64,000 nt of DNA from Pythium myriotylum (lineage: Eukaryota; Oomycota; Peronosporomycetes; Pythiales; Pythiaceae): positions 1,924,501-1,988,500 of the forward strand of contig JALJCQ010000030.1 in NCBI GenBank assembly GCA_023091665.1, given 5' to 3'. Within the stretch, counting starts at the first letter, position 1, and each line of letters opens with the position of its first letter. Positions 32,185 through 42,418 of the stretch are shown here, in pieces. Made by a program: the position numbers and the translations under genes. Below the pieces are notes generated by a model. That model had not been told where the DNA came from, did no database searches, and saw only the letters and a program-made list of their open reading frames with translations.

Positions 32185-33237
32185 ATGGCGACGACCCCAA
32201 CGCACAAGATGAAGTACCGCTTCCTGGGCAACACTGGCCTGCTTGTCTCCACTCTGTCGTTCGGCTCGTGGGTCACGTTTGACACGCAGCTCGACGTGGA
32301 GAAGGCGTACGAAATCCTCGTGCATGCTTACAAGAACGGCGTCAACTTCTTCGACAACGCTGAGGGCTATGCCAACGGCAAGTCAGAGGAGATCATGGGC
32401 GAAGTCATCAAGCTCGGAGTTGAACGTGGCGTCTGGACGCGTGAAGATCTCGTGATCTCGACCAAGATCTACTTCGGCACCAAGCAGGGCCCGAACGCTA
32501 AGGGCCTTAGCCGCAAGCACATCATCGAAGGCACCAAGGCCTCGCTCAAGCGTTTCAACCAGGACTACGTGGACCTCATTTTCTGCCACCGCCCAGACGC
32601 GCTCACGCCAATTGAGGAAACCGTTCGTGCCATGAGCTGGGTCATCGACCAGGGTTGGGCATTCTACTGGGGAACCAGTGAGTGGCACTCGCACGACATT
32701 CTCGAGGCGTGCGAAATTGCCGATCGCCTCGGCTTGCACCGCCCCGTCTTCGACCAGCCACAATACAACATCCTCGAGCGCTCACGAGTCGACTACAACT
32801 ACGTCAACCTGTACAAGAAGTACAAATACGGCCTCACGACGTGGTCGCCGCTGGCCTACGGCATCCTCACGGGCAAGTATAACAACGGCATTCCCGCGGG
32901 CTCGCGCCTTTCACTCGAGGGTTACGACAAGATGCTCTCTCCGGGTCTCCAGGCTAAGGTCGAGAAGGTGAAGAAGCTCGAACCGATCGCCAAGGAGCTC
33001 GGTATCACTCTTGCCCAGCTCGCCATCGCTTGGGTGGCTGCAAACGAGCGCGTCTCGACGGTCATTCTAGGCGCTACGAGCATTGGGCAGCTGGACGAGA
33101 ACCTGAAGGCAATCGAGCTTGTGGACAAGATTACGCCAGAAGTCAAAGCAAAGATCGATGAGGCCGTACAGTTCGTCCCCGTCAACATTGACCAGTACGA
33201 TCAGCGTATCATCGGTTTGCGTTCGCAGTACTTGTGA
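32185..33237 (+). CDS. Kv-beta/KAB1-type aldo-keto reductase, copy 2
   Basis: A 350-residue intronless paralogue, 248 bp after copy 1. It keeps the same tetrad (FFDNAEGYANGKSE, VISTKIY, FCHRPDALTP) and the same C-terminal NADPH-binding region. It differs from copy 1 mainly at surface positions, for example YNILERSRVDYNYVN where copy 1 has YHIFERSRVEYDYVN. The upstream region shares short patches with that of copy 1, consistent with tandem duplication including the promoter. Confidence 0.93.
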   Translation: MATTPTHKMKYRFLGNTGLLVSTLSFGSWVTFDTQLDVEKAYEILVHAYKNGVNFFDNAEGYANGKSEEIMGEVIKLGVERGVWTREDLVISTKIYFGTKQGPNAKGLSRKHIIEGTKASLKRFNQDYVDLIFCHRPDALTPIEETVRAMSWVIDQGWAFYWGTSEWHSHDILEACEIADRLGLHRPVFDQPQYNILERSRVDYNYVNLYKKYKYGLTTWSPLAYGILTGKYNNGIPAGSRLSLEGYDKMLSPGLQAKVEKVKKLEPIAKELGITLAQLAIAWVAANERVSTVILGATSIGQLDENLKAIELVDKITPEVKAKIDEAVQFVPVNIDQYDQRIIGLRSQYL

Positions 33238-33365
33238 AGCTCTTCGCCTCAATAAAAGGCACGCATGTTTGTGAGGAGACACTCTCAATAGACAAACCAA
33301 CATCCCACCATTCCATTGAGATCCGTGTAAATACTTTCCAAATAGATATATCAAGGCAGTTCCAC

Positions 33366-35516
33366 TCACAAGAAGTGCTTGAACGAGTTCATGCGGTGAG
33401 GCTCCTGCTGCCGCATGAAGTCGCTTCGCGTGTACTGGGTGACTGGCGGTGGCGGAAGAGAAGCCTTCGCCTTCGCCCTTTTCGCGGAAGAGGTAGCTGA
33501 AGTCGTTGACGTTGTCGAGTTTGCACGCGATCGCGTCGGGTTCGGCGTGTCGATCTCAGGGCCATGGGACGAAGTCATGGAATCCGTGCGCGAACGAAAC
33601 GAGAAAGAGCGGAGTCGACTGAAGAATGAGTCATCGTGCGGTGGTGTTTGCAGCGGCGACTCCGAGACTTGATCTTTTTCGTCTTCTTCCTCGAGTTCAG
33701 GCAAACTGGTTGGCACAGGTCGCGACGACTCGTTTGCCTCCACCTTCTGAGATTGAGCCCCCACCTCATCGTGTCTTTCGTCTCGTTGATTGTCTCCATG
33801 TGCAATGGAATCGTCCTCTACAGACGATTTCATCCGGATAGAGGGCTCGGAGGATGTCAGGCCTGGCGCTTCTGCAATCTGAACATCCTTCACAGTGCCA
33901 ACAACCGCTCCGTTTACAGCTTCAACTTGATTGTCATCAAGATCTACCAAAGAGTGATGTGGTCTCGGCTCTTCAGACAGAGTCTGCACGACTTCCACCG
34001 AAGACAGCGATTGTTCGTCTTCCGGACTTGCGTTAGGATCTACACTCTCTGGCTCACTCTGGGTCGTATCTGACGCTGAACCACTCGCCTCTAGCACACG
34101 ATTCTTCCACATGAGAACCTCTTCCATCAGCTCCTGACGCTCCTTGTCATGAGCCAGTGCATCCTTCACAGCCCGCTGCTTCATCTCCTGAACGATTTCC
34201 TGGAGTCCCGCGATCTCCCTACTAGCAGCAGCCTTCTGCTGCTCGAGTGCAGCGTTCGCCTCGTCGACTTGGGTCTTGAGGTCTAGAGCAAGTTCTTGGA
34301 CCGCCTCAAGCATTTGTTCTGTCTCAGCAGCTTCTTCCTCGTTAGCTCCCCGTCTGGAAAGCTCTTCCTTCGCCTCGTCCAACTCAGTCTTGATGGTGAG
34401 GATTTCCCCTTGTAGCTGCTCGATCGTCTGGTTCAAGCATGCAGCCTCCCACGCAGCAGTGGCCTCCGCAGCCGCAACAGCATCTTTCTCAGAGGCTTTC
34501 AGCTCTTCTGCACGACGTTTCCACGAGTAGAGTTCCTCGACTAAGAGTTGTCGCTCCTTGTCGTACTCAATCTTCTGCCACACACCGCGGCGTTTAACGT
34601 TCTTGACATCGTTGCAGACTTTGTTCACGTATGCGACGAGCGAGTGCTGGTGGATTTCGAGTGACTCGATGTGCTCGTTCATCTGTTCCATCAACTCGTA
34701 AACCTCATCAACCTCCGATTGAAGCTCCTCGTTTTGCTTTTTCAATTCCTCGTTCTTTGTTGCCATACCGCTGACAAGTGTGGCGAGCTCCTCATCGACG
34801 CGAGGCTGCGCTTGAATCTCATCATGCCTTCGCTGGAGTTCGTCTTTCTGGCGCTCGATTGTTTCGTTGAGCTTGAGCAGACGATCTCGCTCGCTCGTCA
34901 ACTCATTGATGAATGCAACGACTTCTTCATCCATAGCAGAATCGCCGCCACCTTTTCCAAGCTCTTCAACCTGCAGCTGAAGGTCTTGGTTCCGTTTCTG
35001 CAATTCGTCCTTTTGCGAGGTAAGTTCCTGAACGAGTTGCGTGAGCTCGCTCTGTTTGATACGCTCCTCCTGTCGTGACAATTCATCCTCGACCCGTTGG
35101 TGCTCGATTTGCTGGCGCAGCGTCGCCACTTCACGCTCTAGTTCGGCCTTGTGGGCAGTGAGTTGCGCGACCAGATTCCCCAGTTCACCGTCAGCTGTGC
35201 TTTGCTGCTTCAACTCGGCCTTGTCTCGCTGGAGCTCGCTTGTGAGTCGTTCGAGCTCGTTTAACTTGGTCTCAAGGGCCGCTTTCTCGGCGGTGAGGTC
35301 GCGCACCTGGTCGGCGAGCAGACCGAGGTCGTCGTCGACGTCTCGAATCACGACATCGTCAATGTCGTCGACGTCCTCGGAGAGCACGCTGAGTTTGCCG
35401 TCGAGATGGTCGGAGCTGCTGATGCTGACATCGTCGTGGAGGCGCGCGCTGTCGTCGCGCAGGTTGCGGTAGAGCGGATTGGGCTTGAAGATGGAGAAGG
35501 CCGCGTTCACGCTCAT
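33366..35516 (-). CDS. long coiled-coil protein (golgin/tether-like)
   Basis: A 716-residue single-exon protein. After about 60 residues of acidic N-terminus, heptad-rich Glu/Gln/Lys/Leu sequence runs from residue 65 to about 500, with repeated phrases such as LTSELQRDKAELK and LTSQKDELQKRNQ. The tail is Ser/Pro/Glu-rich with FFSRLRSFSFRSRTDS and ends FKHFL. No motor, GRIP or other named domain is visible, so only a structural or tethering role can be suggested. It sits on the opposite strand between Kv-beta copies 2 and 3 and is divergent from copy 3. Confidence 0.85.
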   Translation of the reverse strand: MSVNAAFSIFKPNPLYRNLRDDSARLHDDVSISSSDHLDGKLSVLSEDVDDIDDVVIRDVDDDLGLLADQVRDLTAEKAALETKLNELERLTSELQRDKAELKQQSTADGELGNLVAQLTAHKAELEREVATLRQQIEHQRVEDELSRQEERIKQSELTQLVQELTSQKDELQKRNQDLQLQVEELGKGGGDSAMDEEVVAFINELTSERDRLLKLNETIERQKDELQRRHDEIQAQPRVDEELATLVSGMATKNEELKKQNEELQSEVDEVYELMEQMNEHIESLEIHQHSLVAYVNKVCNDVKNVKRRGVWQKIEYDKERQLLVEELYSWKRRAEELKASEKDAVAAAEATAAWEAACLNQTIEQLQGEILTIKTELDEAKEELSRRGANEEEAAETEQMLEAVQELALDLKTQVDEANAALEQQKAAASREIAGLQEIVQEMKQRAVKDALAHDKERQELMEEVLMWKNRVLEASGSASDTTQSEPESVDPNASPEDEQSLSSVEVVQTLSEEPRPHHSLVDLDDNQVEAVNGAVVGTVKDVQIAEAPGLTSSEPSIRMKSSVEDDSIAHGDNQRDERHDEVGAQSQKVEANESSRPVPTSLPELEEEDEKDQVSESPLQTPPHDDSFFSRLRSFSFRSRTDSMTSSHGPEIDTPNPTRSRANSTTSTTSATSSAKRAKAKASLPPPPVTQYTRSDFMRQQEPHRMNSFKHFL

Positions 35517-35902
35517 GGGGCCCGCTTCGCGTGTGGCCAGCGACTCGCGCGGGGTCTGTGTCGCGCTCCTCCTTCCTGCGCGCGGCTGCGTGTTTCTGCG
35601 GGCCCGTCACCAGCTCTCTGCCAACAAGCCCGTCAACGCTCGCTCACTGACTCGATGTTGCGCCAAGCAGACCAGGCGGATGTCGCACTATTGTGGACCA
35701 CTTGACAGAAGCCAGTGTACCCCCAAAACGTAACCCGAGGTTTTTCCGCGCCTGTCGAGGCTTTATGACCTTCATTTTGTCCCTTGAAGCTGAGACCTGC
35801 GATTACGCCAACCGTTTGCTCTGCGTGGCGAAAGATCTCTAACGAAGCCTTCCACCACCGGCACTTTGGATTTCGCCGCCAAGAGTTCACCCACGCGACA
35901 CC
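35517..35902. other. 386 bp divergent promoter region
   Basis: Between the coiled-coil gene (minus) and Kv-beta copy 3 (plus). It holds the Inr/FPR-like element at 35861-35876. The opposite open frame from 35633 is an antisense shadow of the Kv-beta gene. Confidence 0.5.
35861..35876 (+). promoter_or_regulatory. Inr/FPR-like core promoter of Kv-beta copy 3
   Basis: GCACTTTGGATTTCGC lies 27-42 bp before the ATG and shares CACTTTGGATTT with the element before enolase, the match that suggests a transcription start. Confidence 0.5.
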
Positions 35903-37022
35903 ATGGCCTCCGCCCCCGCCCACAACATGAAGTACCGATTCCTCGGCGACTCGGGGCTCCTCGTCTCCACGCTGTCGTTCGGCTCGTGGGTCACGTTCGA
36001 CAACCAGCTCGATGTCGAGAAGGCGTACGAGATCCTCGTGCACGCCTACAAGCACGGCATCAACTTCTTCGACAACGCCGAGGCCTACGCGGCCGGCAAG
36101 TCGGAGGAGATCATGGGACAGGTCATCAAGATGGGCGTCGAGCGTGGCGTCTGGACGCGTGAAGACCTCGTGATCTCGACCAAGATCTTCTTTGGCACCA
36201 AGCCCGGCCCCAACAACTGCGGCTTGAGCCGCAAGCACATCATCGAAGGCACCAAGGCTGCGCTCAAGCGCTTCGACCAGGACTATGTCGACCTGATCTT
36301 CTGCCACCGCCCTGACCCTCGCACTCCGATCGAGGAGGTTGTGCGCGCCTTGAACTTCGTCATCGCGCAGGGCTGGGCCTTTTACTGGGGAACGAGCGAG
36401 TGGTCCTCGGCCGATATTATCGAGGCGTGTGAGATCGCCGACCGTCTTCACTTGGCTCGCCCTGTGTTTGACCAGCCGCAGTACCACATCCTCGAGCGCT
36501 CGCGCGTCGACTACGACTACGTCAACCTCTACAAGAAGTACAAGTACGGTCTGACGACGTGGTCGCCGTTGGCATCGGGCGTCCTCACGGGCAAGTACAA
36601 CAAGGGCATCCCTGAGGTGAGTGCAAGATTAGAACTAAATGCAAACGACGAGGCAGTCTAATGTGTCGGCATTGTGAATCCAGGGTTCGCGCCTTTCTCT
36701 CCCAGCGTACAAGGCTATGCTCTCGGCTGGTCTCGAGGAGAAAGTCGCCAAGACCATCAAGCTTGAAGAGATCGCCAATGAGATCGGTTGCTCAATGGCG
36801 CAGCTCGCTATCGCCTGGTGTGCGTCGAACCCTCACGTCTCTACAGTCATTCTTGGAGCTACGAGCGTCGCACAACTTGACGAGAACCTGAAGGCCATGG
36901 AGTTCGTCGACAAGATCACGCCGGAGATCAAGAAGCGCATCGACGACATTGCGCAGTTCAAGCCAGTGGCGTGGGTGAAGCCTGAGGACTTCGTCTACAA
37001 CATGCGTGAGAAGTGGTTGTAA
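35903..37022 (+). CDS. Kv-beta/KAB1-type aldo-keto reductase, copy 3
   Basis: Exons 35903-36616 and 36684-37022 give 350 residues. A 67 nt phase-0 intron (GTGAGT...CCAG) interrupts after KGIPE; copies 1 and 2 read straight through at this place (GIPEGSRLS, GIPAGSRLS). Tetrad segments are FFDNAEAYAAGKSE, VISTKIFFG and FCHRPDPRTP. It is the most divergent copy at the C-terminus (FKPVAWVKPEDFVYN against FVPVNVPQYEERIV). Without the intron the frame would stop 44 nt into it. Confidence 0.93.
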
Positions 37023-37451
37023 GATCCTGGCCTGAACTTGGGTGGGTGTCGCTCAGTTAACGAAGACGTGAGCCCTGTTTCGTTCCTTGGTGACTGGGCA
37101 TGTTGAACCTAATCATCAAATCGTTTGTCTTTCACTTTTTCCATCTGACCACCTCCCTCGAAAAGCTCCCGCCATTTCCCACATGGGAGAAATGCCGCCA
37201 CAACCACATCCATTGATTTAGATGAATTTTTAAAAATCGGTATGATTGGTTGATATAGCTCATAGCGAGTCTGGATTGGATGAATCGTTTTGGCGCGCTT
37301 TTCCGACTAGGTACGAATAAGGCAACCTTTGAAGAATGGCATTCCTTGACCTCCTCGGTGCTGCCGCGCTTCATCTCCTCAGCAGTTCTCGACGTGGACG
37401 CTCCCCCTCGCGCCCATTTCGCCCAGAGGAACCGTCGCAGAGTAGCCCCAA
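37023..37451. other. 429 bp intergenic region
   Basis: Downstream of Kv-beta copy 3 and upstream of the Cramped-like gene. Small overlapping frames at 37280-37564 run into the next gene in other frames and are not called. Nothing else is seen. Confidence 0.4.
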
Positions 37452-39608
37452 ATGGCGCACGAGAGCGCGATTCCCCTCGACGCTGGTATGTGGCTCGACG
37501 ACGAGAGAATGTCCCTCGAGAAATCGCTCCACGCGCCCGACACAGGCGACGCGCTTGCGTTTGACGACGACGAGGTCCATACACTGTTTCCGATGCTCAG
37601 CGAGGCATCGTTCGATTACGATGACGAGAACAAACTCGCCGACCGCAAAGATGACACACAAATCGAAGGCGCGTTTTCGAAGGATCCGTCGCCTATTCGT
37701 AAGGTTGGACTGACGCCGAAAACACCCGAGTCGAAGATCAAACCATCCAAGTCTCCCAAGAGGAATACCCCTCAGCAATGGAACAGCTTGAGCACTCCAC
37801 AGAAATCTCCATCGGCATCTAGAAGGTCTTCCTCCGTCGGCCCTGTGATTCCTTTCCCATATTTAGAGGTGGCGGCTGCGTCGACACCAAGGGGGACCAG
37901 GAATCGGAAACGTCGACTGCGTTCGACAAGCCTCACCACGACGCTCACACAATGGACCGATCACGAGCAAAACGTCTTCTTCATGGTTTTCAAGCCAAAG
38001 TGGCGCATTTCGTGCCCCTCGGCTGAGGAATTTGCTGACTTACTTCTGGAGCGCTTCGACGCAGTGAGCGAGAAGTTAAAAAAGTCGCAGAAGACGAGCC
38101 ACGATGCGGAAGCCTTCTATAACGCTATCGTGCGTGGAATCACCGATCTGTTGGACACCGCGATGCCGCACGACATCGACCTGTTGAATCCCGACGAGAT
38201 TCGTATTGCTCTCTGGTGCTGGCACAAGCTCATGGATGATTCCGATAAACGCCGTATCGTCGAAAAAATTGATGACGCACCGGACAGTGAAAAGAAAGTG
38301 CTTGGACACGATTTGCTTCAGTCCATCATTCGAAGTCGCCGCCAAATGCTTAAAGCTAGAGGATCCGTGAATACTTCAAGCTTAACGATTCCTTCAGCCC
38401 CGATTCTCGACAGTACCGAAGAAATCGAGAGTCTTGAAGGACTATTGAGAGAAGCTCTAGAGCACTCTAGCTTGCCATCTTACTTGTATCAGCTGGCTCC
38501 TGTAGCAGATAACGCTGCCCCAGTTGTGCACCATCCGCTTGTACGCAAGAAAAGTCTGAAAACGCCAACTACACCGCTGGGCAGCTCGAAATCTGGGGGC
38601 TCGAAGCGTGAGCGGAGTGAGTCTGTTGAACTTCACCACGCATTCACCAGTGGAACCCCTATTGGGGCACATCTCACGTCGTCTGGTGACTACACAGCCC
38701 CGACACCTTCATTTTTTACGCCTCCACTCAGTAAGCCAACCAAGAAGCCAAAAATTGAGAATCATAGCCAGACGCCGCTGCAGTCGTCACGCAAGAAGAT
38801 TTACATCAAACTCCGCATGGTGCCTCGTGATTCCCAGACAAAAGATTTGGTCGAGCGAAGTGGATGTAATCCCAAGGTTGAGCTCAAGCTCAGCTCCACG
38901 AAGACTATCTCAGACGTGCTGGACCACATGGCCAAGAAGTGGGCTAATGTTCTTGATTTGGTGGGGAAGAACCAAACACTGCACTTTTTCCAGAAGGAGG
39001 GCTTGAGTGGAAGTCCGATCCGGGCAAGAGATGGGTACAAAGTCCAATACTGGTCCCGGAAGACCTGCAACGTCACGTGCTTGGACCTGTGGAAGCAGAT
39101 CGGCAAAACCAAGAATGATGAGCACATTGCAGTGGTATCATACCAATGGTGTGTGGATGAAAACGCAGTCTCGGCCAGCGAATCCAGTTTGCCTGTATGG
39201 ATGGAGGACCCAGCGCCGCTGCTTGACCTACTCGATGAAGGTGACGCTCCAGAAACCAGAAGGTATCTGGCTTTTGACCATGACGAATGCAGTAGTCGAG
39301 AAAACTCGCCTTTCCCCATCAATTCCGGTGAGGAAATCAGAGAATCGTCAACGGAGAGCACTGCTCGGGTTCAGCCCATTGGCAGGTCGACCGTCGCCAA
39401 ACAAAGCCTACAAGAGTTCGGCGAGACTGTGGCCTTTGACACGAAGTCAATTCTCCAAACGGATCTTCAACAGACAGGCGAGCACCTCTCGTTGGATTCC
39501 CTTCCGGAGGAAGCACTGAATGAGCTCATCGAATACAGTCCTGACTCGCAGCGGATGAGGCGACGCATTACTCCCGTGCTGGTGTCGACAAACGAGTGCC
39601 AGCTCTGA
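37452..39608 (+). CDS. Cramped/TSL-kinase-interacting-like chromatin protein
   Basis: A 718-residue single-exon protein. An acidic N-terminus and Ser/Pro-rich SPKR-type region are followed by a basic patch (RNRKRRLRS) and a SANT-like segment (LTQWTDHEQNVFFMVF, about residues 175-230). Around residue 455 a ubiquitin-like block reads KIYIKLRMVP, then NPKVELKLSSTKTISDVLD and KKWANVLDLVG. This matches plant TKI1 and animal Cramped (IKLQLFP...NPYLELTL...KISSVLEHLNRKWG). Cramped proteins act in chromatin and linker-histone gene expression. The C-terminal 200 residues are acidic and unstructured. Assignment rests on the C-terminal block. Confidence 0.7.
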   Translation: MAHESAIPLDAGMWLDDERMSLEKSLHAPDTGDALAFDDDEVHTLFPMLSEASFDYDDENKLADRKDDTQIEGAFSKDPSPIRKVGLTPKTPESKIKPSKSPKRNTPQQWNSLSTPQKSPSASRRSSSVGPVIPFPYLEVAAASTPRGTRNRKRRLRSTSLTTTLTQWTDHEQNVFFMVFKPKWRISCPSAEEFADLLLERFDAVSEKLKKSQKTSHDAEAFYNAIVRGITDLLDTAMPHDIDLLNPDEIRIALWCWHKLMDDSDKRRIVEKIDDAPDSEKKVLGHDLLQSIIRSRRQMLKARGSVNTSSLTIPSAPILDSTEEIESLEGLLREALEHSSLPSYLYQLAPVADNAAPVVHHPLVRKKSLKTPTTPLGSSKSGGSKRERSESVELHHAFTSGTPIGAHLTSSGDYTAPTPSFFTPPLSKPTKKPKIENHSQTPLQSSRKKIYIKLRMVPRDSQTKDLVERSGCNPKVELKLSSTKTISDVLDHMAKKWANVLDLVGKNQTLHFFQKEGLSGSPIRARDGYKVQYWSRKTCNVTCLDLWKQIGKTKNDEHIAVVSYQWCVDENAVSASESSLPVWMEDPAPLLDLLDEGDAPETRRYLAFDHDECSSRENSPFPINSGEEIRESSTESTARVQPIGRSTVAKQSLQEFGETVAFDTKSILQTDLQQTGEHLSLDSLPEEALNELIEYSPDSQRMRRRITPVLVSTNECQL

Positions 39609-39673
39609 TGCGTCAATGTGTATCATATAATATCAAGAGGACGTGTTGAGTTCCTGTCATGTTTTCTTCCCAA

Positions 39674-40980
39674 TTACTTCTCGCTTGCAAGAATAAGTCG
39701 GTAGCGGAAACCGCTTTCTAGCGACAGTATTTTCCCAAATCTCGTCGTCTCTTGCACACGCCGTATGCCGCCGGTAAACGTCCACTCAAACGCTTTACCG
39801 TCGTTAGTGATTAGTGACATATTGTCGACACCTTTCCCAAGCTTGTGCACATTCTTGAGAACGAGCTCGCCACAGTTATTGGCCACTTGAAACGGATTAG
39901 TGTGCATCTCGGAAGACATCTGCACGAGTCGCTCGTCTACCTCCTTGCGGCCGGATGGAGTCCGACCCACCAGCCAAAGTCTGTCATCAGCTATTGATAC
40001 GAGCAAGAGGTGAGTTCCCACGCCCTCCCAACAAATTTGCACACATCCAACACCGCACCTGTGATAAGTGTCGTGTGAAAATGGCTGCACTTCATCAGTC
40101 GAACAGGATCCCGGGTCTTGATCAGCCGAGGGATCACTTGATCGCCTTTGCCTCCGTCTTCCTTACCCTTCGGATTCAGAAGTTTGCCCCACAAAAAGAG
40201 TTCGCCGTCCTTTGTAAGCGCTACAGAGTGATTAAAGCCGGCGTCGACGCTCACGATGTCGTGGTTCTTTAACGCAATGATCTCGTGAGGGATCGACACA
40301 TTTGCAGTGCCGAAACCCAGTTGGCCACGCTCGCCCTTTCCCCATGAGTATACGTTACCAGCGTCGGTCACAGCAAGACCGTGCTGGTAGCCTGCGGCCA
40401 CATCCACAATCTTCTCGCCGTCTCCCAACGTGACATGTGTCGGCACGGCGACACGTACACTCTCTTCGCCGTTGCCACATTGACCGTACCCGTTGGCTCC
40501 AACAGTGAACAGTTTCCCACTCTCCGTCAACAAAAACGTCAGCGCGGTCGAGCACACCATCTTCTTCACACGCTCTCCTTCCGGTAGTTCCAGCTTCATG
40601 GGAAGCAGCGTATCGATGCCGCCGCGTCGTGTGAAGCTGTTCAACGCCGAGAGGAGCCACGGTGCGATGCGCTGCATGTTGGTCGCGCGGATCACGTCCC
40701 GGAAGGAAAACGTGCGTCCATAGACGTATGCATCGCCCTCGTCCGTGATAAAGCCTGCATGAGCCCACCCAGCCGAGATCTCCTTGATCGCGAGCCCAGA
40801 GGTGCTCTCGACATGCGTGGGTAGCTCCGCGTCGTCGTAGGAGCCCGTTCCGAGCGAGCCCAAGTATCCGTCGCCGTAGGAGTAGAGCGCCGGGCGAGCT
40901 CGGTCGGTGCTAAGTGCGCGCCACCGCCGACTCAGCGACGCCGCGGCAGGCCTCGCCCGCTGCATGGCGCCGAGAACCAT
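39674..40980 (-). CDS. RCC1-repeat protein, mitochondrial RCC1L-like
   Basis: Exons 40980-40059 and 39990-39674 give 412 residues; the 68 nt intron (GTGCGG...ATAG) splits TLITADDRLWLVG. The start (MVLGAMQRARP) opens an Arg/Ala/Ser-rich presequence ending near RRWRALST; other methionines lie 4 and 5 codons upstream. RCC1 blades show ISAGWAHAGFITDEGDAYVYG, KLFTVGANGYGQCGNG, AAGYQHGLAVTDAGNVYSWG and VDAGFNHSVALTKDGELFLWG. RCC1L acts in mitochondrial ribosome assembly and fusion. The targeting and repeat layout support this over nuclear RCC1. It is divergent from the isochorismatase-like gene, 127 bp apart. Confidence 0.8.
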
Positions 40981-41107
40981 CGAGCTGTGCATCATTGCAA
41001 GGTCAGCGTCTCTTCTGTTCCTAACTGTTGCTAACTGTTCCAAAAGTGGGTGCACGTCGTTGTAGTTGGCATGGCTTCGGGACCTCCTCGCCTCTCTGTC
41101 TGACCCC

Positions 41108-42093
41108 ATGGCCGACGTGGCGCTGGCTGCGAAGCGTGCGGGAGGCATCCCCAAGGGCGGGCTCTGCCTGCTCGTCATTGACCAGCAGGTCGACTTCCAC
41201 CCCGGCGGCTCGCTCGCCATCCCGACCGCCAACGACGACGCTGAGCGCATCACGGCGTTCATCAACGCCCACAAGAGCGAGCTCGCGCAGATCGTCATGA
41301 CGCTCGACTCGCACCAGCGCTACCATGTTGCGCACGGAGTATTCTGGGAGAATGAGCACGGCGAGTCGCCCTCGCCGTTCACGCTCATCACTTGCAAGGA
41401 CGTCACCGACGGCGTCTGGCGGCCTCGCGACGCCAGTCTCACTGACTATGTGCGCGCCTACACCGAGTCGCTCGAGAAGAGCGGCAGATTCACTCTTTGC
41501 ATCTGGCCGGAGCACTGTATCATTGGCACTCACGGACATGCGATCGTCGACAACGTCCATGCTGCCGCTCTCGATTGGACCAAGCACTCGCTCAAGCAGA
41601 TCCAGTACGTGATGAAGGGTAGCAACTCTTTCACCGAGCATTACTCAGCGCTCAAGGCCGAGTTCGAACTCCCGTATGACCCTTCGACAAGGTATGATCC
41701 TCGTGTTGGCTTTAAATTCGGATTGCTGCCTTCTTTTTAACCCGGCCATAGTCTGAACCAGGGTCTGATCGACGTTCTCAAGCACGCGGACAAGGTAGCT
41801 ATCTGCGGCGAGGCTATATCCCATTGTGTGAACTACACAGTGCGAGACTTGGTCGACGCGTGGCCTCAGGAGAGACTGAGTGACCTGGTGATCTTGACGG
41901 ACTGCGCCTCTCCTGTCCCTGGATTCGAGGCTGCTGGAGAGGTATGTCTTACCACACACTCTGCAAACAGGGCTATGATGATAACCTCACAATGACGTGC
42001 CTACAGGAGTTCCTCAAGGACATGGCTGCAAAGGGCCTCACACTATCAACCTCGACCGAGTTTGTCTTTACCACGACCAAATCTACTGCCTGA
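41108..42093 (+). CDS. isochorismatase-fold hydrolase, nicotinamidase-like
   Basis: Exons 41108-41691, 41752-41941 and 42007-42093 give 286 residues. The catalytic triad of cysteine hydrolases is in place: D in LLVIDQQVDF, K in YVMKGSN, and C in AICGEAISHCVNYT. TLDSHQRYHVAHG supplies His residues like the metal site of nicotinamidases, and WPEHCIIGT matches the family block before the lysine. Nicotinamidase turns nicotinamide into nicotinate in NAD salvage. The N-terminal half has a long insert, so another amide substrate is possible. The last intron uses the alternative-looking GTATGT...ACAG and keeps frame. Confidence 0.82.
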
Positions 42094-42418
42094 ATTTCTG
42101 GAGTTGCAGCCTCTTGCCTCCATCCTTCCCATCAAATAGGTATGCCAAGAGCCGAGCGCAATACAGTAATGAACATGTTGCTTTGTGCGCTTATGACGAA
42201 AATTACTACAAATTCAAGATTGCAGAAGGGAGCCAATGCTCGGACTCGTTGATCTTGTATGCTTGACGCAGCGTGTGAAGAATTGGAGTACACGAGCCAG
42301 ATCGAAGTGTCGTTGGTGATCTCGAGTGGAGAAAATGGAATCACATCACAACAGACCCAGCACAGAGACATTAAATAGAGACACACTGAGGCGAATATAA
42401 CACCAGGTCCTTGTCGCA
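42094..42418. other. 325 bp convergent intergenic region
   Basis: AT-richer spacer between the isochorismatase-like gene and the RING gene on the other strand. No gene is seen. Confidence 0.4.

Noticed and set aside
35633..36487. 284-codon minus-strand open frame
   Set aside because: It is antisense to Kv-beta copy 3; similar antisense frames occur over copies 1 and 2.
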